Source: Neptuniibacter sp. UBA6509
GTDB lineage: Bacteria > Pseudomonadota > Gammaproteobacteria > Pseudomonadales > Balneatricaceae
Length of the DNA stretch: 53,830 nt
Direction of reading: 5' to 3'
Assembly: GCA_002435145.1 (NCBI GenBank)
Contig: DJLT01000034.1
Coordinates: 1 to 53,830 of the forward strand
The notes under the pieces were generated by a model. The model was not told the origin of the DNA and did no database searches. It was given only the letters and a program-made list of their open reading frames with translations. A program made the translations under genes and the position numbers. Positions 32,180-39,390 of the stretch are shown piece by piece (the first letter of the stretch is position 1; each line of letters begins with the position of its first letter).

Positions 32180-32644
32180 TTACAGAAGTTCCGGCTGTTG
32201 AAACTTTTCTACATTTCCACGCTGGTGCGCTAAGTCTTCAATCAACGTTGCTAGGGCTTCTGAGGTTTCTTTCTGCTCGCTGCGGCCTTCATTGAAGTCG
32301 ATAAGCATCGACATAACCTTGTTGGCATAGCTCCCAAGATCTGAAAGCTCTTTGTGTTGAGCTTTCCGACCTGTTGGCATATCAACAATCAGTTTGTTTG
32401 CACTGTAGGCGAGGTATTGAGTAACAAAATCAGCTCCACATGCGGTTTCAAATGCCCGGATCTTTATGGCGGGCATTCTTCCTGATTCCATCCATTTGTA
32501 GAGATTCCAATGGGTGGCTTCTCCCATCATTTCCGCGACGGTTTCGACACTTCGGTGGTGAACTTCTTTTGCATGCGAAATACAAAGCTCCATACCGTGC
32601 CGAAGGCTCCTTGCGCGTTTACGTTTCCAATTTGTACGTGCCAT
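32180..32644 (-). CDS. CII-like phage regulatory protein
   Basis: 154 residues. The N-terminal LRHGMELCISHAKEVHHRSV and VAEMMGEATHWNLYKWMESG form an HTH like that of the phage regulatory protein CII family. Then RMPAIKIRAFETACGADFVT and a C-terminal helix follow. In B3-type transposable phages a comparable gene lies between ner and the transposase. A role in early gene control or DNA replication is inferred. Confidence 0.7.
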   Translation of the reverse strand: MARTNWKRKRARSLRHGMELCISHAKEVHHRSVETVAEMMGEATHWNLYKWMESGRMPAIKIRAFETACGADFVTQYLAYSANKLIVDMPTGRKAQHKELSDLGSYANKVMSMLIDFNEGRSEQKETSEALATLIEDLAHQRGNVEKFQQPELL

Positions 32645-32757
32645 TGGATGACCTCTACTGTTGCGTTATCCAAATAAATAATTTTTGTGTCTCTGTGCAT
32701 CGTGATTCATTGCCGTTAGGCTTAATCCAAATATTAAAAAAGGAAAAAATCATGATG

Positions 32758-33045
32758 TTATGCAACACGTACATGCGGTCTTACTGCAGGTGATGTATAT
32801 TTAACTGTTAGGGATTGATAGCGAGAGGGCCATATCTCTTCGGGCTTGAGCTCTAGGAAATCGGCAATGATTTTTTGAGCAGTGGGAGCGTTCTTTCGAT
32901 AGAACACTACATACAAAGCACGACGGTTGTCATAGCCATTAGCTTCGGCCAGTTTTGATAGATTGCTACCACGGTTTTTTACCGCGAATAGAACCTCATT
33001 CTGGCTCCAGTCCTCAGTTTTTGAGTGGGTCTTTGATTTGCTCAT
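32758..33045 (-). CDS. ner: Ner-like regulator
   Basis: 95 residues. It has EDWSQNEVLFAVKNRGSNLS followed by LAEANGYDNRRALYVVF as the HTH, and the diagnostic ELKPEEIWPSRYQ near the end. Ner represses the early and repressor promoters in Mu and favours the lytic path. The C-terminal 15 residues beyond the usual end are extra. First gene of the early operon, start 158 bp from the repressor start. Confidence 0.92.
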   Translation of the reverse strand: MSKSKTHSKTEDWSQNEVLFAVKNRGSNLSKLAEANGYDNRRALYVVFYRKNAPTAQKIIADFLELKPEEIWPSRYQSLTVKYTSPAVRPHVRVA

Positions 33046-33113
33046 TTTTTTGCTCTGCTCTGTATTACTTTTAACTGTTAGTTGTTGGGCTAACTTGTAA
33101 TACAGGTTAGATC

Positions 33114-33176
33114 ATATTTGTACGCATATCAATATAAATATACGCGTCCGTTTCTATTTATTTATATTTGTACGCA
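33114..33176. promoter_or_regulatory. Divergent operator region between ner and repressor
   Basis: A 13-bp direct repeat ATATTTGTACGCA occurs at 33,114-33,126 and 33,164-33,176, exactly 50 bp apart. A weaker copy lies at 33,134-33,146 (9 of 13). The GTACGC half-site recurs in the palindrome at 33,319. The region carries the start of the early operon (minus) and of the repressor (plus), so these are the probable repressor operators. Confidence 0.7.
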
Positions 33177-33203
33177 CTAAAAATATAAAACCTTTACGAT
33201 TCA

Positions 33204-33920
33204 ATGAGTTATATGTCTGAAGATATTGATAGCAAGAAAGAGACAGAGCGTCCGATTCCAAGTGAAGGAATAAGACGCTTCTCTGAACGACTAGAAATAC
33301 TAGTTCAAGAACATGGTAGCGTACGTTCGTACGCATCCAGTGCTTCATTGTCAGAAGGTGTGGTTCGTAAATATTTAAAAGGAGATACATATCCAACGTT
33401 GGATCGTGTGGATATGTTGGCTGCTGCGGGTAATGTAAACGCCGCTTGGTTGGTCACAGGGGAAGGCAGCAAGCACCCTGGAGAGGAAAATCAGGAAGGG
33501 CTTGAAGAGTTTGCCCTTATCCCTGGATATAACATAGAAGTAGCAGCCGGGATCGGCTCTTTTCCTGATGGTGAAGAATCCACACGAAAACTGGCATTTC
33601 GCCACAAGTGGCTTAGATTTAGGGGCTTAAAGCCTGAAAGCTTGGTGTTGGTGTTTGCTAAAGGCGACAGCATGGAGCCAACTATTAACGATAACAATAC
33701 GTTAATGATCGATACCAGTAACCGAGAGCTTAACGACGGCCATATATATGTAATACGAACTGACGGGCACTTAATCGTTAAGCGTATTCAAAAATTGTGG
33801 AATAAAGGCATACTGCTACTTAGCGACAACAAAGAGTACAGAGAGCAACAAATAGAACCAAATGAAGCTGATGACCTGGAAGTGATAGGGAAGGTCGTTT
33901 GGATAGGGAAAGATGTTTGA
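33204..33920 (+). CDS. Prophage repressor, HTH + S24 peptidase
   Basis: 238 residues. N-terminal HTH: RSYASSASLSEGVVRKYLKG, then a LexA/CI-type autocleavage domain with EVAAGIG (probable Ala115-Gly116 cleavage bond), GDSMEPT (Ser156) and LIVKRI (Lys193). It is larger than and unrelated to Mu c but resembles repressors of other transposable phages that respond to DNA damage. It maintains lysogeny and its cleavage by RecA* would induce the phage. Transcribed away from the early operon. No good Shine-Dalgarno was seen; ATG 33213 is an alternative start. Confidence 0.93.
   Translation: MSYMSEDIDSKKETERPIPSEGIRRFSERLEILVQEHGSVRSYASSASLSEGVVRKYLKGDTYPTLDRVDMLAAAGNVNAAWLVTGEGSKHPGEENQEGLEEFALIPGYNIEVAAGIGSFPDGEESTRKLAFRHKWLRFRGLKPESLVLVFAKGDSMEPTINDNNTLMIDTSNRELNDGHIYVIRTDGHLIVKRIQKLWNKGILLLSDNKEYREQQIEPNEADDLEVIGKVVWIGKDV
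33319..33334. promoter_or_regulatory. Palindrome GCGTAC-GTTC-GTACGC inside repressor gene
   Basis: A perfect 6+6 inverted repeat with a 4-bp spacer lies in codons 39-44 of the repressor. It uses the same GTACGC half-site as the operator repeats, so it may be an internal operator for negative autoregulation. Confidence 0.5.
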
Positions 33921-33935
33921 TTCAAGGAAGATACA

Positions 33936-34367
33936 ATGACACCAAGGCTTTCTGTACCTACTGATAATATTTTTAAATTCTTTGCGTTGTTTGGAACAGT
34001 AATGCTGATCAGTAGTTTCCTAGCAATGGTTTTTATTAATGATAATACTAATATGCGCTTAATGGAGTGGGCGGATGAGTTAGCCTCTTTTGAGGCGGAT
34101 CAGGTTGTTACAAGTTATGAAACTAAGCGTGCAGAGATGTTGGAACGTTTGATTGAAATCGAAGCAGAAAATAAGCAAACGTTTATAATTGTGTTAAATG
34201 TATTAATGATTTTAGGGGCATCTTTAGCAGCAGTGGGTTTTCTTAAGTGGTTTAAGGATATACAGCCTATGGAGGATGAGTATAAAGAGCTGCTGATAGC
34301 CCAAATGAAAAAAGATCTGAATAAACCGTCTGTTGTAAAAAGATCAAAGAGGCTTGAGAAGAAGTAG
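33936..34367 (+). CDS. Two-helix membrane protein downstream of repressor
   Basis: 143 residues with two hydrophobic helices: KFFALFGTVMLISSFLAMVF and FIIVLNVLMILGASLAAVGF, separated by an acidic helical stretch (EADQVVTSYETKRAEMLERL) and followed by a basic tail. It starts 15 bp after the repressor stop on the same strand, so it is expressed in the lysogen. Candidates are superinfection immunity or membrane-located exclusion. No family was recognised. Confidence 0.65.
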   Translation: MTPRLSVPTDNIFKFFALFGTVMLISSFLAMVFINDNTNMRLMEWADELASFEADQVVTSYETKRAEMLERLIEIEAENKQTFIIVLNVLMILGASLAAVGFLKWFKDIQPMEDEYKELLIAQMKKDLNKPSVVKRSKRLEKK

Positions 34368-34392
34368 CGTGTTTTTTGTCTGCTATGACATT

Positions 34393-34451
34393 AAATGCGC
34401 TAACTATTTAAGTTGGCGGTTAGAAACGCGCTAAATTGAAAAACGTCTAAC
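34393..34451. repeat. Short repeats at probable phage left end
   Basis: AAATGCGCTAAC (34,393-34,404), AAACGCGCTAAA (34,424-34,435) and AAACGTCTAAC (34,441-34,451) are related, spaced 31 and 17 bp. They come just after the last phage gene, where MuA-type sites L1-L3 are expected. A possible end lies at CA 34,459-34,460. The terminal nucleotides cannot be proved here. Confidence 0.4.
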
Positions 34452-34489
34452 GCCGTACCATTTATCGTTTTATTGCTTTCCATCCCCCG

Positions 34490-34530
34490 TAATATGGGAA
34501 TCCCACTAAAAACCATTTAATCCCATATTA
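34490..34530. repeat. Inverted repeat near the phage-host junction
   Basis: TAATATGGGA (34,490-34,499) and TCCCATATTA (34,521-34,530) are perfect 10-bp inverted repeats with a 21-bp loop. AATCCC elements lie inside both arms. It falls in the non-coding stretch 34,368-34,774, which otherwise shows no gene. It may belong to the phage end or be host regulatory DNA. Confidence 0.5.
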
Positions 34531-34774
34531 TCCCGTCTATATATGCCAATAAGATCACTAGATCACATTTGGAAGAAAATTCTGATTAGATTGTTAATTA
34601 CTTAACCTCCTGTCTTTGCTTGTGATAATAAATTATAGTAACTTGTATCATCTTGTTTTTATGGAGGAATTTCGGGTTTTCTTAAAGTGGATTTAAGATC
34701 AGGTCCGGGATGAAGCTATGCTGTAAAACGTCAAGTGTAGTGATATACGATTTATAAATTTCAAGGACGTAGAT

Positions 34775-35185
34775 ATGGAATGGATTCTATTGGTGTGTGT
34801 TAGTGTTTGTTGTGGGTTGTATTTTAAAAAGCGCTTTAGCGGGGAAACTAAAGCTCGAAGAGGAACTAAAAACCCGTATCATGCGGTATCTATAAAAAAA
34901 GGTCTTTTCCCCTGTAAGGCGGTTATTTTTTATTCTGGCCGGCGTTTTTTCTCTCATGAAGCACCGGTTTTACCGCTTCCATCCTGTAGTGATTGCGCCA
35001 ATTGTGAATGTAGATATCGTCATCATAATGACCGACGAAATTCTGATAATGAGCGCCGAATAGAGAATATAATTAGCTCTTCAAATCGAAGTTTAAAATC
35101 TAATGCTCGTAAGTCTTTCAACGATCGACGTAAACAGGGGCGCGGTCGACGTTGGGATGACCGAGAAACGGGTTATGCAGGGTAA
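34775..35185 (+). CDS. Conserved small membrane-anchored protein, Cys/Arg-rich
   Basis: 136 residues. One N-terminal helix (WILLVCVSVCCGLYF), then a YHAVSIKKGLFPCKAV segment and a CSDCANCECRYRHHNDRRN motif, followed by repeated DRR/NDRR pieces. This C-x2-C-x2-C-x-C-x-Y-x-H-H-x-DRR pattern is common in gammaproteobacterial hypothetical proteins of unknown function. The likely first host gene; AAGGACG precedes the ATG by about 6 bp. Confidence 0.7.
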   Translation: MEWILLVCVSVCCGLYFKKRFSGETKARRGTKNPYHAVSIKKGLFPCKAVIFYSGRRFFSHEAPVLPLPSCSDCANCECRYRHHNDRRNSDNERRIENIISSSNRSLKSNARKSFNDRRKQGRGRRWDDRETGYAG

Positions 35186-35285
35186 GTTTTAGCTGTTTCT
35201 TTTTAACTGTTTCAAAATGTAATCGTTCTTTATTGTGCTAGGCTATGTTTTCTTTATAGAAGCATTTAATTCACGGCGAGATTTA

Positions 35286-35861
35286 ATGGAAAAAGTCTAT
35301 ATTAGCGCGCAACAGCTGTTAGAAGATTCTACTCAGATGGCGTTGCAAATATACGAAAGCGGCTTCCGCCCAAACTATATCGTAGGAGTTTGGCGCGGTG
35401 GTGCTCCTGTAGGAATATCTGTCCAAGAGGTCATGGCTTGTTTGGGTGTAGAGGCTGATCATATTGCCATTAGGACCTCATCCTATACGGGTATTGCAGA
35501 GCGTGGACGAAAGATCAAAGTACATGGGCTAACGTATCTTATTAAACGATTAGAGTCAGAGAATTCTCTGTTAATTGTTGATGATGTGCATGACTCGGGT
35601 TTGAGCATCGCACAAACAATTAAAGAGATTCGTTTAGCTTGTAAGAAGAATACTCCACAGATCCGTATTGCTACTCCTTACTATAAACCCGAGAATAATC
35701 AGACGGGTAGGGTGCCTGATTACTATGTTCATGAAGCGAGCGAGTGGCTTGTTTTTCCTCATGAGCTTGAGGGGCTGACGCAAGCGGAAATATTAGAAAA
35801 CAAACCTGAATATGCAGCCGTGGTTGAAAAAATGGTTCAATTAGGGCGCTTCAAATCATAA
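35286..35861 (+). CDS. Phosphoribosyltransferase (hypoxanthine-type)
   Basis: 191 residues from ATG 35286. The upstream alternative start at 35235 encodes a non-conserved hydrophobic stretch, so the ATG start is preferred. NYIVGVWRGGAPVGISVQEV fits the PRTase start and NSLLIVDDVHDSGLSIAQTI is the PRPP-binding motif (DDVHDSG). The C-terminal WLVFPHELEGL is typical of the xanthine/hypoxanthine group. It joins a purine base to PRPP in salvage. Separate from the prophage. Confidence 0.85.
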   Translation: MEKVYISAQQLLEDSTQMALQIYESGFRPNYIVGVWRGGAPVGISVQEVMACLGVEADHIAIRTSSYTGIAERGRKIKVHGLTYLIKRLESENSLLIVDDVHDSGLSIAQTIKEIRLACKKNTPQIRIATPYYKPENNQTGRVPDYYVHEASEWLVFPHELEGLTQAEILENKPEYAAVVEKMVQLGRFKS

Positions 35862-36019
35862 TCTTTAGCCGTTCAGGTATGGGTATTGTGGGGGATCTTG
35901 GAGAAGGGTTCATAACGATGACACATAACCAATTTCTATAACCTACTCCTTATGGTTTTCCGGTAATACTGTCTGTTCAAATTCTCCGCTATAACTGTCT
36001 CTGACACTAAGGTAAATAA

Positions 36020-36604
36020 ATGATGAAGATCTCTGAGCACGACGGCAAAAAGCGCTGTTTCGGTAATAAGCCTGGTCAAGAGTTTTATGCTCAGTATCAT
36101 GATGAGGAATGGGCCGTGCCGAGTCGTGATGATCGTCATTTATTTGAGATGTTAATTCTTGAAGGGGCACAGGCGGGGTTGAGTTGGGAAACGGTACTGC
36201 GTAAAAGGGTTGGTTACCAAGCTGCTTTTTATCAATTTGATGTTGAGAAAGTGGCTAAAATGTCTGACGAAGAGCTAGAAGCACTGCGCAGTAATGAAGC
36301 GATTATTCGAAATAAGTTGAAGATCTATTCTGCCAGAAAGAATGCCCGTGCTTTTATCGAGATTCAAAAAGAATTTGGCAGCTTCTCTCAATACTTGTGG
36401 GCTTACGTAGATCATAAACCTCAGGTTAATCATTGGACTCAGTTTAAGGCCGTACCGGTGACTACCGAGATCAGTGATGCTTTATCTAAGGACCTTAAAA
36501 AGCGCGGTATGTCGTTTGTTGGCTCAACAATTATCTACGCATATATGCAGGCAGTCGGTATGGTAAATGACCACCTCACCGATTGCTGGTGTTATAAGAG
36601 CTAA
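36020..36604 (+). CDS. tag: DNA-3-methyladenine glycosylase I
   Basis: 194 residues. KRCFG (C13), the YHDEEWAVP block (H27), FEMLILEGAQAGLSWETVL (with the conserved catalytic glutamate E48) and the C-terminal DHLTDCWCY (H185, C189, completing the Zn site) are those of Tag. It removes 3-methyladenine from alkylated DNA. ATGATG start; the second ATG (36,023) is equally possible. It lies near an alkyltransferase-like gene (37,759), suggesting an alkylation-repair neighbourhood. Confidence 0.95.
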   Translation: MMKISEHDGKKRCFGNKPGQEFYAQYHDEEWAVPSRDDRHLFEMLILEGAQAGLSWETVLRKRVGYQAAFYQFDVEKVAKMSDEELEALRSNEAIIRNKLKIYSARKNARAFIEIQKEFGSFSQYLWAYVDHKPQVNHWTQFKAVPVTTEISDALSKDLKKRGMSFVGSTIIYAYMQAVGMVNDHLTDCWCYKS

Positions 36605-36686
36605 TAGATTTACATCTATATTGTTCGCCTCTTATCTTTTTGCTGTAGAATCCGCAGCTTATATAACCTATCCATAAGATTTGTCT

Positions 36687-37691
36687 ATGTCAGAACTGTC
36701 GGCGTTACTTCTACAGGCTTTAGAAAACCGTTCCGAACTATTACAGCGTTTGCAGGCGGAAAATACCAATTGTTATCGCTTGTTCCATGGTACCAATGAA
36801 GGTATGCAGGGTTTGACTGTAGATAGGTACGGTGCACAGTTGTTGATTCAGTCTTTTCATGACGGATTGGAAGATTCTGCTGTTTCTGAAATTGAAGCTC
36901 ATTACTCCGATCTTTTCGAGATAGAAGAGGTCATCTATAACGACCGAAGCGCGAATAACTCTCGGCGCCAAGATGAACGTGATAAGCGCGGGCAGCCTTT
37001 AGTGGCTCAAGAGCTAGGTGTGAACTATCGGGTTAAAGGTAAACACTCCGGGCAAGATCCGTTTTTGTTTTTAGATATGCGCGTAGGTCGTCGTTATGTG
37101 ATGGAACAGGCTAAAGGTAAGTCTGTGTTGAATCTTTTCTCTTATACGTGCGGTGTCGGTATTTGTGCAGCTGTGGCTGTGGCGAGTGAAGTAGTCAATG
37201 TCGATTTTGCTGAACGTAATCTAGCGGTAGGTAAAGAAAATGCTGAGTTGAATGGGTTGAGTGACAATCATGTTCAATTTGTTCAGAGTGACTTCTTTAC
37301 GGCAGCAAAACAGTACGCAGGTATCCCCATTAAGCAGCGAATTAGGCGAGGGCAGAAACCTCGTCAGTTTCCACGTCTGGATGAAAAGCAATTTGACCTT
37401 GTTTATTTAGATCCCCCCCGTTGGGCGAAAAGCCATTTTGGTACAGTGGATCTGATCCGTGATTACCCAAGTGTTTTGAAGCCTGCATTACTCACGGTAA
37501 ATGAAGGCGGGACTTTGGTGTGCACAAATAATGTGGCCAAAGTTTCTATGGAGGATTGGCTAGATGTTGTTAAGCGTTGCGCTAATAAAGCGGGCCGACC
37601 TATCCGAGATTTTGAAATTCTTACCCCCGAGTCTGATTTCCCGTCCCCAGACGGACAACCGCCCCTTAAGATAGCAGTGCTACACCTTTAA
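36687..37691 (+). CDS. Class I SAM methyltransferase, RlmI-like
   Basis: 334 residues from ATG 36687; a TTG two codons upstream is less likely. DPFLFLDMRVGRRYV, the SAM motif NLFSYTCGVGICAAVA, then NVDFAERNLAVGKENAELN and YLDPPRWAKSHFG are typical of rRNA (cytosine-C5) methyltransferases of the RlmI/YccW type. The exact RNA substrate is not evident. No PUA domain is apparent, which distinguishes it from full RlmI. Confidence 0.8.
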   Translation: MSELSALLLQALENRSELLQRLQAENTNCYRLFHGTNEGMQGLTVDRYGAQLLIQSFHDGLEDSAVSEIEAHYSDLFEIEEVIYNDRSANNSRRQDERDKRGQPLVAQELGVNYRVKGKHSGQDPFLFLDMRVGRRYVMEQAKGKSVLNLFSYTCGVGICAAVAVASEVVNVDFAERNLAVGKENAELNGLSDNHVQFVQSDFFTAAKQYAGIPIKQRIRRGQKPRQFPRLDEKQFDLVYLDPPRWAKSHFGTVDLIRDYPSVLKPALLTVNEGGTLVCTNNVAKVSMEDWLDVVKRCANKAGRPIRDFEILTPESDFPSPDGQPPLKIAVLHL

Positions 37692-37758
37692 ATGGGATAA
37701 AAGTGATAAAGCCGTCTTATTCACAAGGATATCTTTTACTGGCAAAGACGTTAAAACG

Positions 37759-38094
37759 TTAAGGTATCCATTGATGGCTTTTGAGGTTTACCTTACCGTT
37801 TAATAACGTAATATCTTCTTCGGCCAGTAGATCCTTTTGTCGAAGATAGGCTTCACTATCGACCGGGAAGGAGATCTTTCCCTTAGCGTTGATTACACGA
37901 AACCAAGGCAGCTCTGTATCTTTAGGGAGTTTGCTTAAGGTTCTGCCTACCGCTCTTGCCATCTGTGGTAAGCCTGCAAGCTCAGCAACTTGGCCATAAG
38001 TGGCTACTTTTCCCTTCGGTATCATAGAAACCACGTGCCAAATTTTTTCTTGGTAGCTAGGTTTATGCTCGTTGTTGTTTGGTATTTTTATCAT
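37759..38094 (-). CDS. Alkyltransferase-like protein (ATL, MGMT family)
   Basis: 111 residues. The family pattern is complete (IPKGKVATYGQVAELAGLPQ, GRTLSKLPKDTELPWFRVI), but the active-site PCHR is PWFR: Trp64 replaces the acceptor cysteine. ATL proteins bind O6-alkylguanine without removing the alkyl group and pass it to nucleotide excision repair. This fits the neighbouring tag gene. Confidence 0.88.
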   Translation of the reverse strand: MIKIPNNNEHKPSYQEKIWHVVSMIPKGKVATYGQVAELAGLPQMARAVGRTLSKLPKDTELPWFRVINAKGKISFPVDSEAYLRQKDLLAEEDITLLNGKVNLKSHQWIP

Positions 38095-38727
38095 ATGAAG
38101 TGAGAGGAACTACAGATACTTTTGAAATTATGCATTTTAAAACGCAGGATTAAGGTCTGACTTTTTCAAGTTTTAAAGGTGATGAATTCCTAAAAGCTTT
38201 TTATTTCAATTAAAAAGTGTTTTTTATCAGTTTATAGTAGAACAGCGGCTGAGACATGTGACCTCAGAGATAATACCTAACTTTTCGACCAGTTCGATAG
38301 CATAAATTTTATTCTGGATTTCCAATTAATACATTGAAGGCTTTGTCGGTTCGGTGGCTTCGGATACGGCAAGGTGACGACCCGCAAAGTAAGTGGTGAA
38401 GTGACCATCTGCTTGTTTGCTGATTTGTATTTCTGTTTGACAATAGAGTGCCTGAGCAGTAATTCAATTAGATATAACCTGGTGCAATAGCTGAACGTAT
38501 GGTTGTTATGGATTTGACGGTATTCTTTTTGTACACAAAAAACGTCCAAATTCAGTTCCATATTCAAAGAAATCCATTCCTGTAGTTTCTAATATCCATT
38601 TCTTTCTTTTTCAGCCGTTAACGCAGTATTTATGTTGTTTAAGTCATCAATCAAGGCCCTTTTGACGGTATTGAGCAATACCACTATGTGTCATAAATGA
38701 ATACCTATAATTTTTTTATTAAATGAA
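38095..38727. other. Intergenic region with possible gene remnant
   Basis: No intact convincing gene. A minus-strand frame at 38,277-38,567 is unlikely to be real (many rare residues, no Shine-Dalgarno). In another minus-strand frame, SKQADGHFTTYFAGRHLAVS (about 38,420-38,361) looks protein-like, ending at a stop near 38,325, and may be a decayed gene. The remaining bases are AT-rich and serve the Hsp20 promoter further on. Confidence 0.4.
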
Positions 38728-38755
38728 CTTGAAAATAAAATTAGAGTCCTTAAAT
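38728..38755 (+). promoter_or_regulatory. Putative sigma-32 (heat-shock) promoter
   Basis: CTTGAAA (38,728-38,734), 13-bp spacer, then CCTTAAAT (38,748-38,755). The -35 is the full RpoH consensus; the -10 matches CCCCATNT only in part. It lies 84 bp before hsp20 and may serve the genes after it, including an RpoH-like sigma factor. Confidence 0.55.
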
Positions 38756-38761
38756 AGTGAA

Positions 38762-38838
38762 TTAGCGAAGGTCATTGCTTTCGAGGCTGACCTAAGCGTC
38801 TTTTGTTTTTATCTTTTATCGCTTTCGGAGGATATATT
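38762..38838 (+). promoter_or_regulatory. Possible RNA thermometer in hsp20 leader
   Basis: The leader has AGGTCA...TGACCT as one stem. Next to the start is TCTTTTATCGCTTTCGGAGG: a U-run that can pair with the GGAGGA Shine-Dalgarno, similar to fourU or ROSE elements of small heat-shock genes. The structure was not folded computationally. Confidence 0.35.
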
Positions 38839-39318
38839 ATGAACGCAATTGATTTAACACCAATCTATAGAAATAGCATCGGTTTTGACCGTTTCGCTTC
38901 TCTGCTGGATAGCGCATTAAGTAGTGAGCCTACTTCATCGAGCTATCCCCCTTACGACATCGAAGTTCTTGGCGATAGCCAATACGTCATCACCCTTGCT
39001 GTAGCTGGCTTCGACAGAAATGATATCAATATTTCAGTTGAAAACGGCACTTTATCAGTGAGATCTGACAAAGGTGAAGTTGAAGATAAAACTTACCTAT
39101 ACCACGGCATCGCACATAGAGCCTTTGAAAGAAAGTTCAACTTGGCTGATTACATTGAAGTCACTGGTGCTTCAATGGAACAGGGGTTATTGAAAATAAA
39201 CCTTGTTAAAGAAATACCTGAAGCAATGAAACCCAGACAGATTGAAATTCAATCTTCGGGTGATTCGGTATTGGAACACCAAGTTAAACAGGACACCAAA
39301 GAAACCGTTGTTCAATAA
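38839..39318 (+). CDS. Small heat-shock protein, Hsp20/IbpA family
   Basis: 159 residues from ATG 38839 behind GGAGGA; an upstream frame start at 38803 is in the leader and is not used. SYPPYDIEVLGDSQYVITLA starts the alpha-crystallin domain, followed by AVAGFDRNDINISVENGTLS, YLYHGIAHRAFERKFNL (the IbpA-type signature) and LLKINLVKEIPE. It holds unfolded proteins in a refoldable state. Longer C-terminal tail than E. coli IbpA. First gene of the stress module. Confidence 0.95.
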   Translation: MNAIDLTPIYRNSIGFDRFASLLDSALSSEPTSSSYPPYDIEVLGDSQYVITLAVAGFDRNDINISVENGTLSVRSDKGEVEDKTYLYHGIAHRAFERKFNLADYIEVTGASMEQGLLKINLVKEIPEAMKPRQIEIQSSGDSVLEHQVKQDTKETVVQ

Positions 39319-39390
39319 GTTATATGCCCCTTGCTATGGATTTAACTTTGTAGTGAGGGGCATCTATTTTGTTGTCGTGGAGTTTTAAAA

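Larger units (their letters stand above)
1..34460 (-). mobile_element. Mu-like prophage, left part; right end outside window
   Basis: Nearly every gene from 1 to 34,367 has a counterpart in phage Mu, in Mu order: repressor, ner, A, B, early genes, gp16, Mor/C, lysis, terminase, portal, F, G, I, T, then tail genes through H and a fibre. The phage is inverted in the window, so its left end is near 34.4-34.56 kb and its right end lies before position 1. The end coordinate given here is approximate: short repeats resembling transposase sites lie at 34,393-34,451, but the terminal dinucleotide and the 5-bp target duplication cannot be fixed without the other end. No core gene in view is broken, so the prophage may be functional. 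Confidence 0.93.

Noticed and set aside
38277-38567. 96-codon minus-strand frame before hsp20
   Set aside because: No Shine-Dalgarno, odd composition and no family; another frame of the same strand looks more protein-like.
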